Part shown: one piece after another, positions 1 to 6,121 of the stretch
Numbering within the stretch: position 1 is the first letter of the stretch
Layout: the number at the start of each line of letters is the position of its first letter
Assembly (NCBI GenBank): GCA_003150315.1
Contig: QAML01000044.1
Coordinates: 1-13,913, forward strand
Source of the DNA: Prevotellaceae bacterium
GTDB lineage: Bacteria > Bacteroidota > Bacteroidia > Bacteroidales > Bacteroidaceae
Reading direction: 5' to 3'
DNA: 13,913 nt
Notes under the pieces: generated by a model
What the model was told of the DNA's origin: nothing
Databases searched by the model: none
The model's input: only the letters and a program-made list of their open reading frames with translations
Made by a program: the position numbers and the translations under genes

Positions 1-99
1 TTCTCGCCCGACCTGAACGGCGACGGGATCATCGAGCCGTGGGAGTGGATGAAAGCCTGCCCTTGCTTCGATGCGATCGGCGAATATCAAAACCTGTAA
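1..99 (+). CDS. C-terminal 32 residues of a phage protein ending in an EF-hand loop (5' partial)
   Basis: The frame is open from base 1 to the TAA at 97-99, three bases before the next start. The visible tail contains the 12-residue loop DLNGDGIIEPWE, with acidic or polar ligands at positions 1, 3, 5, 9 and 12 and Gly at 6. This is a textbook EF-hand or dockerin-type calcium loop. It is followed by WMKACPCFDAIGEYQNL and the stop. Its position just before the DUF1320 gene in a head operon suggests a virion or head-assembly protein, but the body of the protein is outside the window and no family can be assigned. Calcium binding is inferred from the motif only. Confidence 0.7.
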   Translation, partial: FSPDLNGDGIIEPWEWMKACPCFDAIGEYQNL

Positions 100-102
100 G
101 CC

Positions 103-537
103 ATGTTTATCGAGAAAGAGGACTTGTACACGGCGATCTGCGAGTATCAACTGCAAAGCATCACCACGAGCGCCGTCACGATCCGCATGGCGATCCTGGC
201 GGCTATCGACGAAGCAAAGAGTTACCTGAATGCCAAGTATGATTGCGAAGCGATCTTCTCCGCAAAAGGTGACGACCGCCATGCAACGCTGCTCGAACAC
301 TGCAAGAACATCGCGGTATGGAACCTTTGCCGTCGGGCAAATACCGATCTGATCTTCGAGCAGGTCAGCGAATACCGCAGGGCCGCGATCGACTGGCTCG
401 AGAAAGTCGCGGGACTGAAAGGCACCGACAAGCCCCTGGCCCCCGACCTGCCACTGCGCACGACCGAGGACGGCCAGGTGCGGATAACGGCCCGCATGGG
501 AAGCCGCCGCAAATTCTGTCACGGCTTCGACGACTAA
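103..537 (+). CDS. DUF1320 family protein (Mu gp36-like)
   Basis: The protein is 144 aa and begins MFIEKEDLYTAICEYQLQSIT, followed by helices with the pattern AILAAIDEAKSYLNAKYDCEAIF and then HCKNIAVWNLCRR. It ends in a basic RMGSRRKF stretch. This order (N-terminal 'L...I' segment, helix with YLN.RYD, C-terminal GS.RR.F) is what DUF1320/Mu gp36 proteins show at about 140 aa. The family sits in head-tail operons of Mu-like phages and is structurally reminiscent of head-tail connector adaptors; the exact role is not established. It begins three bases after the preceding stop, so it is cotranscribed. The overlapping frames in this interval are shadows. Confidence 0.8.
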   Translation: MFIEKEDLYTAICEYQLQSITTSAVTIRMAILAAIDEAKSYLNAKYDCEAIFSAKGDDRHATLLEHCKNIAVWNLCRRANTDLIFEQVSEYRRAAIDWLEKVAGLKGTDKPLAPDLPLRTTEDGQVRITARMGSRRKFCHGFDD

Positions 538-559
538 ACACCCTTTAAACACCCTTTAA
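538..559 (+). repeat. Perfect 11-bp tandem repeat before the portal gene
   Basis: ACACCCTTTAA occurs twice head to tail, at 538-548 and 549-559, directly after the TAA of the DUF1320 gene and 11 nt before the portal ATG. A variant of the same arrangement, two TTTAA units directly after a stop and before a start, occurs at 3284-3305. The position suggests a role in translation initiation or transcript processing; no protein binding is known. Confidence 0.75.
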
Positions 560-570
560 TCTTTCGCACA

Positions 571-1842
571 ATGCAAAAAAAGAAGCGAGACGGGAAAATA
601 CACGGCACTACGGCAAAGGCCGCTAATTTGCCCGCAAAAGCCGGGACACCGAAAACGGCGCAGCGGCGCGAGGGGTATATCCGCAATATCATACCGAAGA
701 CCATTTCGCGCACCCGCACGGATATTGCGACATGGCGCTCGGCGTTGCGCTCGGCCGACAGCGTCGACAACCCCCGTCGGGCCAAACTGATGAACCTCTA
801 CGAGGACATCATGCTCGATGCACACCTCACGTCACAGATCGAACTACGGCATCAGACTGTCCTGTCGACACCGTTCGACATCAAGGTCAACCAAGAGGTC
901 GACGACGAAGCAACGGCGGCGCTGAATGCCGCATCTTGGGTTACAGCCCTGAACACGCATATTCTCAACAGTGCAATGTACGGCCACACGCTCGTGGAAC
1001 TTACGACCACGGACAGCGGCACCGAACCTGTCGCCGTCACACTGTTGCCCCGGCAGAACGTCATACCCGAAAAGGGCCTGTTGCTGTTACGCGAGGACGA
1101 CAGCAAGGGCATCAAGTACCGGGAAGTCCGCGAGTTCGGCACCTGGCTCCTGGAGTTCGGCAAAGAACACGACTACGGGCTGCTGAACAAGGCTGTGCCG
1201 CATGTGCTGTTCATGCGTTTTGCGCAGTCCTGCTGGTCGGAACTCTGCGAGATATACGGCATCCCGCCCCGGTTTATAAAAACCGATACGCAAGACCCCG
1301 CCATGCTCGACCGGGCCGAGGCCATGCTGCGCGATATGGGTGCGGCGGCCTATTTCATCATCGACCGCACGGAGGAGTTTCAGTTCGCAAAGGGTGCCGA
1401 CACGAACGGCGACGTTTACAGCAATCTGATATCCGTATGCAAGGAGGCGGTTTCATTGCTGATGAACGGGGTCGTTATGGGCCAGGACACCGTGAACGGC
1501 AACCGCTCGAAAGAGGAGAGCAGCATCCGCCTGTTTGAAAAAATCGTCCTGGCACTGCGCAAGATGGTAGCGGGTTACTGGAACTCGACCGTGATCCCGG
1601 CCCTGGTACGCATCGGCATCCTGAAACCCGGCAGCACGTTCGCCTGGCAACAGGAAGAAGACATCGAAAAACTGTGGTCGATGGTCGTGCAGCTACTTCA
1701 ATTCAAAGACGTGCCCAATGAATGGATCAAGGAGAAATTCGGCATCGACTGTACCGATAAGGCGTTTACCTTGCCGGGGCAGCTATCGACGACACTGTCG
1801 GCACAACCCCGCGAAGTCGATTTTTTCGCCACAGCCCCCTGA
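571..1842 (+). CDS. DUF935 family phage portal protein (Mu gp29-like)
   Basis: The zero-frame product is 423 aa. After a basic N-terminus it shows the typical DUF935 signatures: a helix 'MNLYEDIMLDAHLTSQIELRHQTVL' near residues 71-95, 'LLEFGKEHDYGLLNKAVPHVLFMRF' near 197-221, 'WSELCEIYGIPPRFIKTDTQDPAMLDRAEAMLRDMG', and 'NGVVMGQDTVNGNRSKEESSIRLFEKIV', the latter corresponding to the 'lG.tlt...g.gs.a...vh' region of the family. DUF935 proteins form the dodecameric portal through which DNA is packaged and ejected. The ORF is shorter than Mu gp29 (about 510 aa). Its stop at 1840-1842 lies inside a perfect hairpin just after a slippery heptamer, so a fraction of ribosomes may continue into the MuF frame, giving a protein of about 720 aa (see 1821-1859). 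Confidence 0.88.
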   Translation: MQKKKRDGKIHGTTAKAANLPAKAGTPKTAQRREGYIRNIIPKTISRTRTDIATWRSALRSADSVDNPRRAKLMNLYEDIMLDAHLTSQIELRHQTVLSTPFDIKVNQEVDDEATAALNAASWVTALNTHILNSAMYGHTLVELTTTDSGTEPVAVTLLPRQNVIPEKGLLLLREDDSKGIKYREVREFGTWLLEFGKEHDYGLLNKAVPHVLFMRFAQSCWSELCEIYGIPPRFIKTDTQDPAMLDRAEAMLRDMGAAAYFIIDRTEEFQFAKGADTNGDVYSNLISVCKEAVSLLMNGVVMGQDTVNGNRSKEESSIRLFEKIVLALRKMVAGYWNSTVIPALVRIGILKPGSTFAWQQEEDIEKLWSMVVQLLQFKDVPNEWIKEKFGIDCTDKAFTLPGQLSTTLSAQPREVDFFATAP

Positions 1843-1859
1843 TCTCATACAGGGGGCTG
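1821..1859 (+). promoter_or_regulatory. Predicted -1 programmed ribosomal frameshift signal (portal to MuF)
   Basis: In the portal frame the codons gat ttt ttc gcc create the heptamer T_TTT_TTC (1821-1827), a canonical X_XXY_YYZ slippery site. A 4-nt spacer (GCCA) leads to a perfect 10-bp stem, CAGCCCCCTG (1832-1841) with CAGGGGGCTG (1850-1859), loop of 8 nt. The zero-frame TGA is at 1840-1842, inside the structure. A -1 slip enters the frame of the head morphogenesis gene, which is open from 1761 through 2732 and has no ATG near its beginning. No T-run follows the stem, which argues against a terminator. Spacer length is at the short end of the usual range. Confidence 0.75.
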
Positions 1860-2732
1860 CACGAAAGACTGGCGGCGGTTTACGGACTGAAGGATTCGGC
1901 GACGCTGGCCGCCAACGGCAGCAAAGGCCGCAAACATACTGTGCGCCTGTCGACATTCCGAAACGCCGCAAAGCACCTGCAAAAGACCGGGGACTTCAAT
2001 CCTGACATGCTCGAAGATCAACCGATCCGGACGCTGATCGACGAAATAACCGACGCCCTGATGGAAGGGGTCGATATCGGGCTGAAGGATGCCGACATTC
2101 CGGCAGAAATGACTGACAAGCTCGGGCGCGATGTGTTCGTATTTTCAGGCTGCAAGACCTACCACGAACTGCGCGAGGCCGCGCAGTTGCTGCGTGACGA
2201 CCAGGGCCGGATCAAGCCGTTCCGCAAGTTCTACAACGAGGTGAAACAGATACACCCCGAATACAACGAGCGTTACCTGGAAGCCGAACAGGAGTTCGCC
2301 GTACATTCCGCGCAATCAGCAGCACAATGGGCCGAGATCGAGCGTGACGGCGACAGGTACGATCTTCAGTACCGCACAGCCAATGACGGCAAAGTACGCC
2401 CGGCGCATGCCATGCTCGAGGGGTTGACCCGCCCGCAGTCCGATCCGTGTTGGGCGGAGATCATGCCCCCGAACGGATGGAAATGCCGCTGCCGCGTCGT
2501 ACAGGTACGTAAGGGTAAATACGACTATACCGACCAAGACACGGCGCTGCGACTTGGGCGTGAAGCCACTACCGACTTTGACAGCCAGGGCCGCAACCGG
2601 GCCGAAATGTTCCGATTCAATCCGGGTAAGGAGCAGGTCGTGTTCCCAAAGCATCACCCGTATTACAACCTGTCGGCCCAGGCCCGCGAGAAGATCGAGG
2701 ACATGGCCGACGAACACGATAGCGATGAATAG
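1827..2732 (+). CDS. Phage head morphogenesis protein, MuF / SPP1 gp7 type (likely made as a frameshift fusion to the portal)
   Basis: The frame contains FRNAAKHLQKTGDFNPDMLED, then 'FVFSGCKTYHELREAAQLLRDDQGRIKPFRKFYNEV', and the MuF signature: 'RTANDGKVRPAHAMLEGLTRP' followed by 'PPNGWKCRCRV'. The conserved His and the Pro-Pro-Asn-Gly-Trp plus Cys-Arg-Cys knuckle are all present. Mu gpF/SPP1 gp7 proteins are minor capsid proteins associated with the portal and needed for head assembly or DNA ejection. The only independent start is GTG at 1941 (263 aa). Upstream of it the frame reads sensible protein (HERLAAVYGLKDSATLAANG) back to the slippery site, so I annotate from the first post-slip codon. 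The end overlaps the next gene by 8 nt. Confidence 0.85.
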   Translation, partial: RHSPLISYRGLHERLAAVYGLKDSATLAANGSKGRKHTVRLSTFRNAAKHLQKTGDFNPDMLEDQPIRTLIDEITDALMEGVDIGLKDADIPAEMTDKLGRDVFVFSGCKTYHELREAAQLLRDDQGRIKPFRKFYNEVKQIHPEYNERYLEAEQEFAVHSAQSAAQWAEIERDGDRYDLQYRTANDGKVRPAHAMLEGLTRPQSDPCWAEIMPPNGWKCRCRVVQVRKGKYDYTDQDTALRLGREATTDFDSQGRNRAEMFRFNPGKEQVVFPKHHPYYNLSAQAREKIEDMADEHDSDE

Positions 2733-3282
2733 CAACCTGCGCAACCTCAAACGGAAGATATTAACCGACCTGAAGGTCGAACTGCTCGACGAGTTCGACC
2801 GCAATTTCGAGCGGCGGGCCTTCTTCGATCGGCCTTGGCCGGAACGATCCTATCCCGGTGGACGCGGATCGCTGTTGCAGGCTTCGGGACGCGGGCGAAA
2901 AAGTTTCCGGGGAACCATCTTGCAGAACGGCGTCCAGTTCTCGACCGACACGCCCTACATGGGGCTGCACAACCGGGGCGGAAAGATCAAGATCACACCC
3001 CGGATGCGGAAATTCTTTTGGGCCATGTACTACCAGAACGCCGGAGGCATGACCTACTCCGTCAAAAAGCGGCAGGCCAACAACACCCAGCGCAACAGGA
3101 TGCTGTCGGCAAAGGCGCAGTACTGGCGCAGCCTGGCGCTGACGAAGAAAGACACGATCACGATTCCGCAGCGGCAGATCATCGGCGACCATCCCCACAT
3201 CCGCCAGGTGGCACGGGAGGTCATACACCAAGATATGCAGAGTGCCTTCCGGGAACTTGCAAAAGCCCTGCAACCCCGATAA
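2725..3282 (+). CDS. Phage virion morphogenesis protein (Mu gpG / P2 gpS-like)
   Basis: I start the gene at ATG 2725, overlapping the previous stop by 8 nt, giving 185 aa (MNSNLRNLKRKILTDLKVELLDEFDRNFERRAFFDRPWPERSYP...). The family pattern is visible: an N-terminal helix ending in 'DEFDRNFERRAFF', 'W..R..P..GRGSLLQASGRGRKSFRGTI' matching the 'L..tG.L..si' core, then 'TPYMGLHNRGGKI' corresponding to the 'Ya..hn.Ggki' motif, and a C-terminal 'RQIIGDHPHIRQVAREVI' like the 'R.fig.s....' segment. These proteins act in tail completion or head-tail joining. The frame is open further upstream, but those codons lie inside the MuF gene and are not plausible. Confidence 0.82.
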   Translation: MNSNLRNLKRKILTDLKVELLDEFDRNFERRAFFDRPWPERSYPGGRGSLLQASGRGRKSFRGTILQNGVQFSTDTPYMGLHNRGGKIKITPRMRKFFWAMYYQNAGGMTYSVKKRQANNTQRNRMLSAKAQYWRSLALTKKDTITIPQRQIIGDHPHIRQVAREVIHQDMQSAFRELAKALQPR

Positions 3283-3283
3283 G

Positions 3284-3305
3284 ACACCATTTAAAAGCCT
3301 TTAAA
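3284..3305 (+). repeat. Tandem TTTAA-type element before the gp37-like gene
   Basis: Directly after the TAA of the gpG-like gene the sequence ACACCATTTAA is followed by AAGCCTTTAAA and then the ATG. It matches the tandem ACACCCTTTAA at 538-559 in spacing and position, with substitutions. The upstream TTTAAA (3290-3295) ends 10 nt before the start codon. Confidence 0.6.
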
Positions 3306-3800
3306 ATGATTGAAGACGTATTGATTGCCACACAGGACAGGCTCCTGGAATTAATCCCTGAAAACATCGCCTACGTGTCTGAGGATTGGGGGCAGTTGGA
3401 TTACTACAACGAACGTCCGCCCGTGAACTTCCCCTGCGTGCTGTTCGATATCGAAGAGGCGCAGTTCTCCGACCTTACGCACAAGGTACAGCGCGGCGAT
3501 GCCATTTTGACCCTGCGTGTCGCACACTTCGATCCGGTAAACATATCGGCCCTGGCACCCAACCGGGAAAAACAGTTTCGGATGTTCGCCCTGCTGCGGA
3601 TGATCTACACCAGGCTGCAAGGTCTGAGCGGCGAAAGTTTCTCAGGGCTTACGCGCATATCCCTGCGACGTGCCAAGCGCGAGGACGCGATCCGCGAGTA
3701 TATCATGCAGTTCCGGTTTGGCGGAACGGATAACGCGGCATACAAGCCGCGGAAAAAGGCCGTAGGCGTCGCTGTCGACATCACCACGGAACGGTCATAA
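3306..3800 (+). CDS. DUF1834 family protein (Mu gp37-like)
   Basis: The 164-aa protein starts MIEDVLIATQDRLLELIPENIAYVSEDWGQL, contains 'NFPCVLFDIEEAQFSDLTHKVQRGDAILTLRVAH' and ends with a region of 'EYIMQFRFGGTDNAAYKPRKKAVGVAVDI'. This fits DUF1834/gp37-like tail-terminator or connector proteins: an 'MIE...' helix, a central beta sheet whose 'G...l.L.v...' resembles minor tail proteins of P2 and lambda, and a C-terminal strand. It closes the plus-strand head operon: the next element is a hairpin and a convergent gene. ATG 3306 is chosen because it follows the preceding stop by 23 nt and has the TTTAA element before it. The precise role in tail connection is inferred from position and family. 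Confidence 0.72.
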   Translation: MIEDVLIATQDRLLELIPENIAYVSEDWGQLDYYNERPPVNFPCVLFDIEEAQFSDLTHKVQRGDAILTLRVAHFDPVNISALAPNREKQFRMFALLRMIYTRLQGLSGESFSGLTRISLRRAKREDAIREYIMQFRFGGTDNAAYKPRKKAVGVAVDITTERS

Positions 3801-3803
3801 CGA

Positions 3804-3834
3804 AACAGCCCGGCAGTGATCCTGTCGGGCTGTT
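3804..3834. terminator. Hairpin between the convergent head and early operons (bidirectional terminator)
   Basis: A 13-bp stem AACAGCCCGGCAG / CTGTCGGGCTGTT (one G-T pair) with a 5-nt loop fills the gap between the plus-strand stop (3798-3800) and the minus-strand stop (3834-3836). Only short T stretches flank it on either strand, so termination efficiency is uncertain, but strength and placement fit a shared terminator. Confidence 0.7.
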
Positions 3835-4055
3835 CAATCGAATAAGGTTAGTTGTCGGATGTCCTGCTGTGTTCGTTTGCGTTCTTCTCGAAGCCAGGTC
3901 AGATAAGTGGCATACTCGACGTGAAACAGGTCGCGGATGTACTTTTTCCAAACCCATTTCAGACACCGATCCTGCCGCCCCGGCTCGTAATACTGCCGCG
4001 TGATCAGCACCGCATGCTCGCGCTTTCGGATGTGATTTTTGTTGTTGTACGCCAT
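3834..4055 (-). CDS. Small basic helical phage protein, function unknown
   Basis: The 73-aa product MAYNNKNHIRKREHAVLITRQYY... is rich in basic and aromatic residues, with a central 'RCLKWVWKKYIRDLFHVEYATYLTWLREERKRTQQDI' that should be largely helical. The layout (a helix, 'W.kyI...f.v.YaTyl.wL') is reminiscent of small DNA-binding or helix-turn-helix-like proteins often seen in Bacteroidetes phages, but I recognise no named family. ATG 4055 is preferred to a TTG nine bases upstream. It is the last gene on the minus strand before the convergent hairpin. The 70-nt gap from the GemA-like gene suggests either the operon tail or a separate unit. Confidence 0.65.
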   Translation of the reverse strand: MAYNNKNHIRKREHAVLITRQYYEPGRQDRCLKWVWKKYIRDLFHVEYATYLTWLREERKRTQQDIRQLTLFD

Positions 4056-4072
4056 TTTCTGCAATTATTGAC

Positions 4073-4122
4073 TATCTTTGTAGCGGTCGGGCCTTGTGAT
4101 AGCAATATTGCAGGGCTTTTTT
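4073..4122 (+). other. Possible short plus-strand transcript: -7 box plus terminator
   Basis: TATCTTTG (4073-4080) matches the Bacteroidetes -7 box TAnnTTTG exactly, but no good -33 TTTG lies 19-21 nt before it. Just downstream, GCCTTG (4091-4096) pairs with CAGGGC (4111-4116), including one G-T pair, followed by six T residues (4117-4122). This is a terminator-like structure on the plus strand, antisense to the gap between two minus-strand genes. Any transcript would be only about 35 nt. It may equally be a terminator for plus-strand read-through from the head operon. Confidence 0.3.
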
Positions 4123-4125
4123 ATG

Positions 4126-4605
4126 TCAGTTCACCACGGTAGGGCCGCAGTCAGGAAAGATGTAGATCGGCGTGACCTGTACCGAAGGCCGCGAGGTCAT
4201 GGCAGGCTTCTTGTCGCCGATGGCCCGCAGCTTGCGCACCAGCGCCTGCAACTGCCCGGCATCGAGCATATAAAGCAACTGCCCGCATATTCGCTTTTGA
4301 AGCAGAAACCGATTGACCTTTTGCCAGTCCTCGGGCGAGGCGTACATGCCGATCTTTGTCATATGGGCCAAGACCTGAGACCGCAGCCGCCGGATGTTGT
4401 CCGGGGCCGGGGTTGTCTTCGTCCGGTGGGCCAGTTCCATGAAGCCCTGAAGTTGGATGATCTCCTCGTCCGTCAGTTCGTCGTAGGTTCGGGCATCCCA
4501 CAGCGCCAGGATGTCCTCCCGATTCGGGATCAGGCGGCAGGCCGACATCAGGGTGTTGATCCGGCGAATCTTCGCGCCGCGCTCAAGGGTCGTTAAGGGT
4601 GTCAT
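4126..4605 (-). CDS. GemA-like regulatory protein (DUF1018, Mu gp16-like)
   Basis: The protein is 159 aa. The C-terminal half carries 'SPEDWQKVNRFLLQKRICGQLLYMLDAGQLQALVRKLRAI', which fits the DUF1018 pattern 'W..v..fl.....G..l..ls..EL..L...L..i' typical of Mu GemA/gp16. In Mu, GemA modulates expression and host DNA topology late in the early operon, upstream of mor. Here it likewise lies at the distal end of the early operon, six bases after the preceding gene. The N-terminus ('INTLMSACRLIPNREDILALWDARTYDELTDEEIIQLQGF') is specific to this branch. The match is by pattern only, so the family call is moderate. Confidence 0.65.
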   Translation of the reverse strand: MTPLTTLERGAKIRRINTLMSACRLIPNREDILALWDARTYDELTDEEIIQLQGFMELAHRTKTTPAPDNIRRLRSQVLAHMTKIGMYASPEDWQKVNRFLLQKRICGQLLYMLDAGQLQALVRKLRAIGDKKPAMTSRPSVQVTPIYIFPDCGPTVVN

Positions 4606-4611
4606 AGCGGT

Positions 4612-4950
4612 TTATTCTTGAATCAACTGCAATGCAATTTTATCCGCGACTTCCTGCATTAGGTTGCGGATCATGATCGTAATAATCTCCGTACCCCCTA
4701 CTTCATAATCCATCAACAACCCCGTAGGTAATGAACGCTCAAACATCAAGGTTCCAATTTGGATTTGCAGGAGAACAGAGGAGTAGGCCCCTTGCCACTT
4801 CCAGGCAAAACGGCATACCACGGAAAGGGTGCCGAACAGTTCTGCATCAGCTATCGCTTCTGCCTCATACAGGGATTTGCTTACCTGAAACCCCCGCCTT
4901 GTCAAATAGGCGCCGAAGCGCTCAAGGAAATTAAATTGTTCTTGTGTCAT
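4612..4950 (-). CDS. Hypothetical protein, 112 aa
   Basis: The product starts MTQEQFNFLERFGAYLTRRGFQVSKSLYEAEAIADAELFGTLSVVCRFAWKWQGAYSSVLLQIQIGTLMFERSL and ends in an amphipathic helix (IRNLMQEVADKIALQLIQE). It has no transmembrane segment, no Cys cluster and no motif that I recognise. The layout suggests a small alpha/beta fold. It follows the 58-aa membrane protein by about 70 nt, a gap that holds a T-arm-like hairpin, and precedes the GemA-like gene by 6 nt. It is therefore probably part of the early operon's accessory block. Coding status is supported by the tight spacing and coherent amino-acid composition. Confidence 0.65.
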   Translation of the reverse strand: MTQEQFNFLERFGAYLTRRGFQVSKSLYEAEAIADAELFGTLSVVCRFAWKWQGAYSSVLLQIQIGTLMFERSLPTGLLMDYEVGGTEIITIMIRNLMQEVADKIALQLIQE

Positions 4951-4974
4951 GGCTAAAAATATATTGTTGATTTT

Positions 4975-5027
4975 GCTCCCGGTGGCGGAATCGAACCGCC
5001 ACTGAAAACCGTTCGGGAATTAGGAGC
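4975..5027 (-). other. Structured intergenic element with a tRNA T-arm-like hairpin
   Basis: On the minus strand GGCGG-TTCGATT-CCGCC (4984-5000) has the 5-bp stem, G53/C61 closing pair and 7-nt loop TTCGATT of a canonical tRNA T arm. It is followed by ACCGGGAGC, like an acceptor 3' strand. GCTCC (4975-4979) can pair with GGAGC (5023-5027), and that GGAGC has a competing partner GCTCC at 5043-5047. Only about 20 nt separate the T arm from the 5' partner, so D and anticodon arms are missing. It is either a tRNA remnant, a tRNA-like structure, or a switchable hairpin before the 112-aa gene. Confidence 0.45.
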
Positions 5028-5196
5028 GTGGCTTTCTGCGAAGCTCCCCACAGAAAAACCAAACAAAGAGAACAAGGTAGATAAGAGGGATAATCCACAA
5101 CGGGCTCGTAATCCACCACCACGACCAAGCGATCACGCCCGTTAATTTGAGAATAAGGAACACGATAAACAAGGCTCCAGGAAATCCGATTTTCAT
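5020..5196 (-). CDS. Trp-rich small membrane protein (transmembrane Fragile-X-F-like), 58 aa
   Basis: Translation from ATG 5196 gives MKIGFPGALFIVFLILKLTG followed by VIAWSWWWITSPLWIIPLIYLVLFVWFFCGELRRKPRS. There are two hydrophobic segments, residues 4-24 and about 30-49, with the 'KLTGVIAWSWWW...SPLWI' core that I associate with small phage proteins annotated as transmembrane Fragile-X-F-associated. The tail is basic and should be cytoplasmic. The role is unknown; such proteins occur in the accessory parts of many phages. The stop codon overlaps the outer pairing strand of the T-arm-like element downstream. It starts 3 nt after the DUF3164 stop, so it belongs to the early operon. A competing minus-strand frame (4931-5128) is rejected. 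Confidence 0.75.
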   Translation of the reverse strand: MKIGFPGALFIVFLILKLTGVIAWSWWWITSPLWIIPLIYLVLFVWFFCGELRRKPRS

Positions 5197-5199
5197 AGT

Positions 5200-5847
5200 C
5201 TACATACGGTTAAATGACGGTTCGATCTTATGCCATACACCGCGCTCGTCGCGCTGGTGGAAGTAGAAGTTGATGGCTGTGCCGTTGACGACGTTACTCT
5301 CCTTGAACAGTTGCATGATCTGCGAGTATTCGGGATCGTCGAACTGCGTCTCGAGATCGTACAGTTTACTGATGGACTTATAGTCCAGGTCGCCCTTGCG
5401 GTTACGCTCGAGCAGCGTCATTGCCAACTGGTACATCGGGTCGTCGGCCCCTTTCTCCCGTCCGCCGATCCATGCCTTCAGGAAGTCGATCAGCCGGGCG
5501 GCGGCCACGTCGGCCCGTTCGTCAAAGCATTTTACCCGGTTGCATTTCACTTCGAGGCGGAAATCCCCTTCCTGCACGGAGTACCCGAGTTGATCATCCC
5601 GGCGCATGGCCCCGTACTCCTGCATGATCTTGCGGAAAGCATCGGTTTCGGCTACGACCAAGTCGTAGAACACGCGCACCCGCTCGGTGATATTGTGGGT
5701 CTCGGTTGCCATACGCTTCACGAAGTCGGCCCGTGTCTCCTCGTAGTCCCTGCGCCGTTTGTCTGCGGCCTGGCGCTCCTCGGCCCGTTTCTGCTCGAGC
5801 AACTTTTCCAGTTCCCCGGCGGTCATGTTTTTCAGTTCGTCGTTCAT
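5200..5847 (-). CDS. DUF3164 family protein
   Basis: The protein is 215 aa. Residues 1-50 form a charged coiled-coil-like helix (GELEKLLEQKRAEERQAADKRRRDYEE). Then comes 'VVAETDAFRKIMQEYGAMRRDDQLGYSVQEGDFRLEVKCNRVKCFDERADVAAARLIDFLKAWI', a region with 'RKGDLDYKSISKLYDLETQFDDPEYSQIMQLFKES', and the ending 'NGTAINFYFHQRDERGVWHKIEPSFNRM'. The final 'S..Y/F.F..Rd..G.w..I.L' and central 'kv......fDer...A..Li' match DUF3164, a family found between the MuB-like and GemA-like genes in Mu-like phages. Its function is not established. Position here, two genes after the ATPase, agrees with that context. Confidence 0.8.
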   Translation of the reverse strand: MNDELKNMTAGELEKLLEQKRAEERQAADKRRRDYEETRADFVKRMATETHNITERVRVFYDLVVAETDAFRKIMQEYGAMRRDDQLGYSVQEGDFRLEVKCNRVKCFDERADVAAARLIDFLKAWIGGREKGADDPMYQLAMTLLERNRKGDLDYKSISKLYDLETQFDDPEYSQIMQLFKESNVVNGTAINFYFHQRDERGVWHKIEPSFNRM

Positions 5848-5858
5848 GGTGTTATTGA

Positions 5859-6101
5859 TTAAGAGTTACGTTTGTCTGTGTAAGGTGCCCCGGCGATACT
5901 GCGATAGTCGGTCTCCATGTTGTGCAGGCCAAGACGCATATCCGCCAGGTCTTTCTCGATCTGCACGACCCGCTCCGGGGAGAGATTCTCCCCGTGCTGC
6001 TTCAGATAGTTTTCTATGTTCAGGATGTTTTTACGGCGTAAGTGGATCATGCTTGAAAGACAGTCCATGCGAGCCGCCGATGATTTTGTAAGTTCGATCA
6101 T
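5859..6101 (-). CDS. Hypothetical helical protein, 80 aa
   Basis: The product MIELTKSSAARMDCLSSMIH... is predicted to be two long helices: 'SMIHLRRKNILNIENYLKQHG' and 'SPERVVQIEKDLADMRLGLHNMETDYRSI', with a Pro-containing break between. It has no catalytic or metal-binding motif. It lies between the MuB-like ATPase (20 nt upstream) and the DUF3164 gene (11 nt downstream) on the same strand, so it is clearly operonic. I do not recognise a family; a coiled-coil adaptor is one possibility. Confidence 0.6.
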   Translation of the reverse strand: MIELTKSSAARMDCLSSMIHLRRKNILNIENYLKQHGENLSPERVVQIEKDLADMRLGLHNMETDYRSIAGAPYTDKRNS

Positions 6102-6121
6102 ATCGTTAGGTTTTTAGGGGG

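Noticed and set aside
1832..1859. Rho-independent terminator after the portal gene
   Set aside because: The stem is strong but no T-run follows on either strand, it lies between overlapping coding frames, and the slippery heptamer upstream gives a better explanation.
2554..2724. N-terminal extension of the gpG-like gene
   Set aside because: The upstream part of this frame is antiparallel in content to the MuF gene (low-complexity Arg/Ser/Thr) and would overlap it by 180 nt; ATG 2725 gives the normal family start.
2835..3305. Long upstream extension of the gp37-like frame
   Set aside because: The extra residues are His/Arg/Ala-rich shadow translation of the gpG-like gene; the family begins at MIEDVL (3306).
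4965..5060. Complete tRNA gene
   Set aside because: Only the T arm and an acceptor-like strand are present; I could not place D and anticodon arms or a 7-bp acceptor stem in any register.
4931..5128. 65-aa minus-strand frame
   Set aside because: It overlaps the 58-aa Trp-rich membrane protein in another frame and runs into the T-arm hairpin and the next start; its residues do not look like a protein, whereas the 58-aa frame matches a recognisable small membrane protein.
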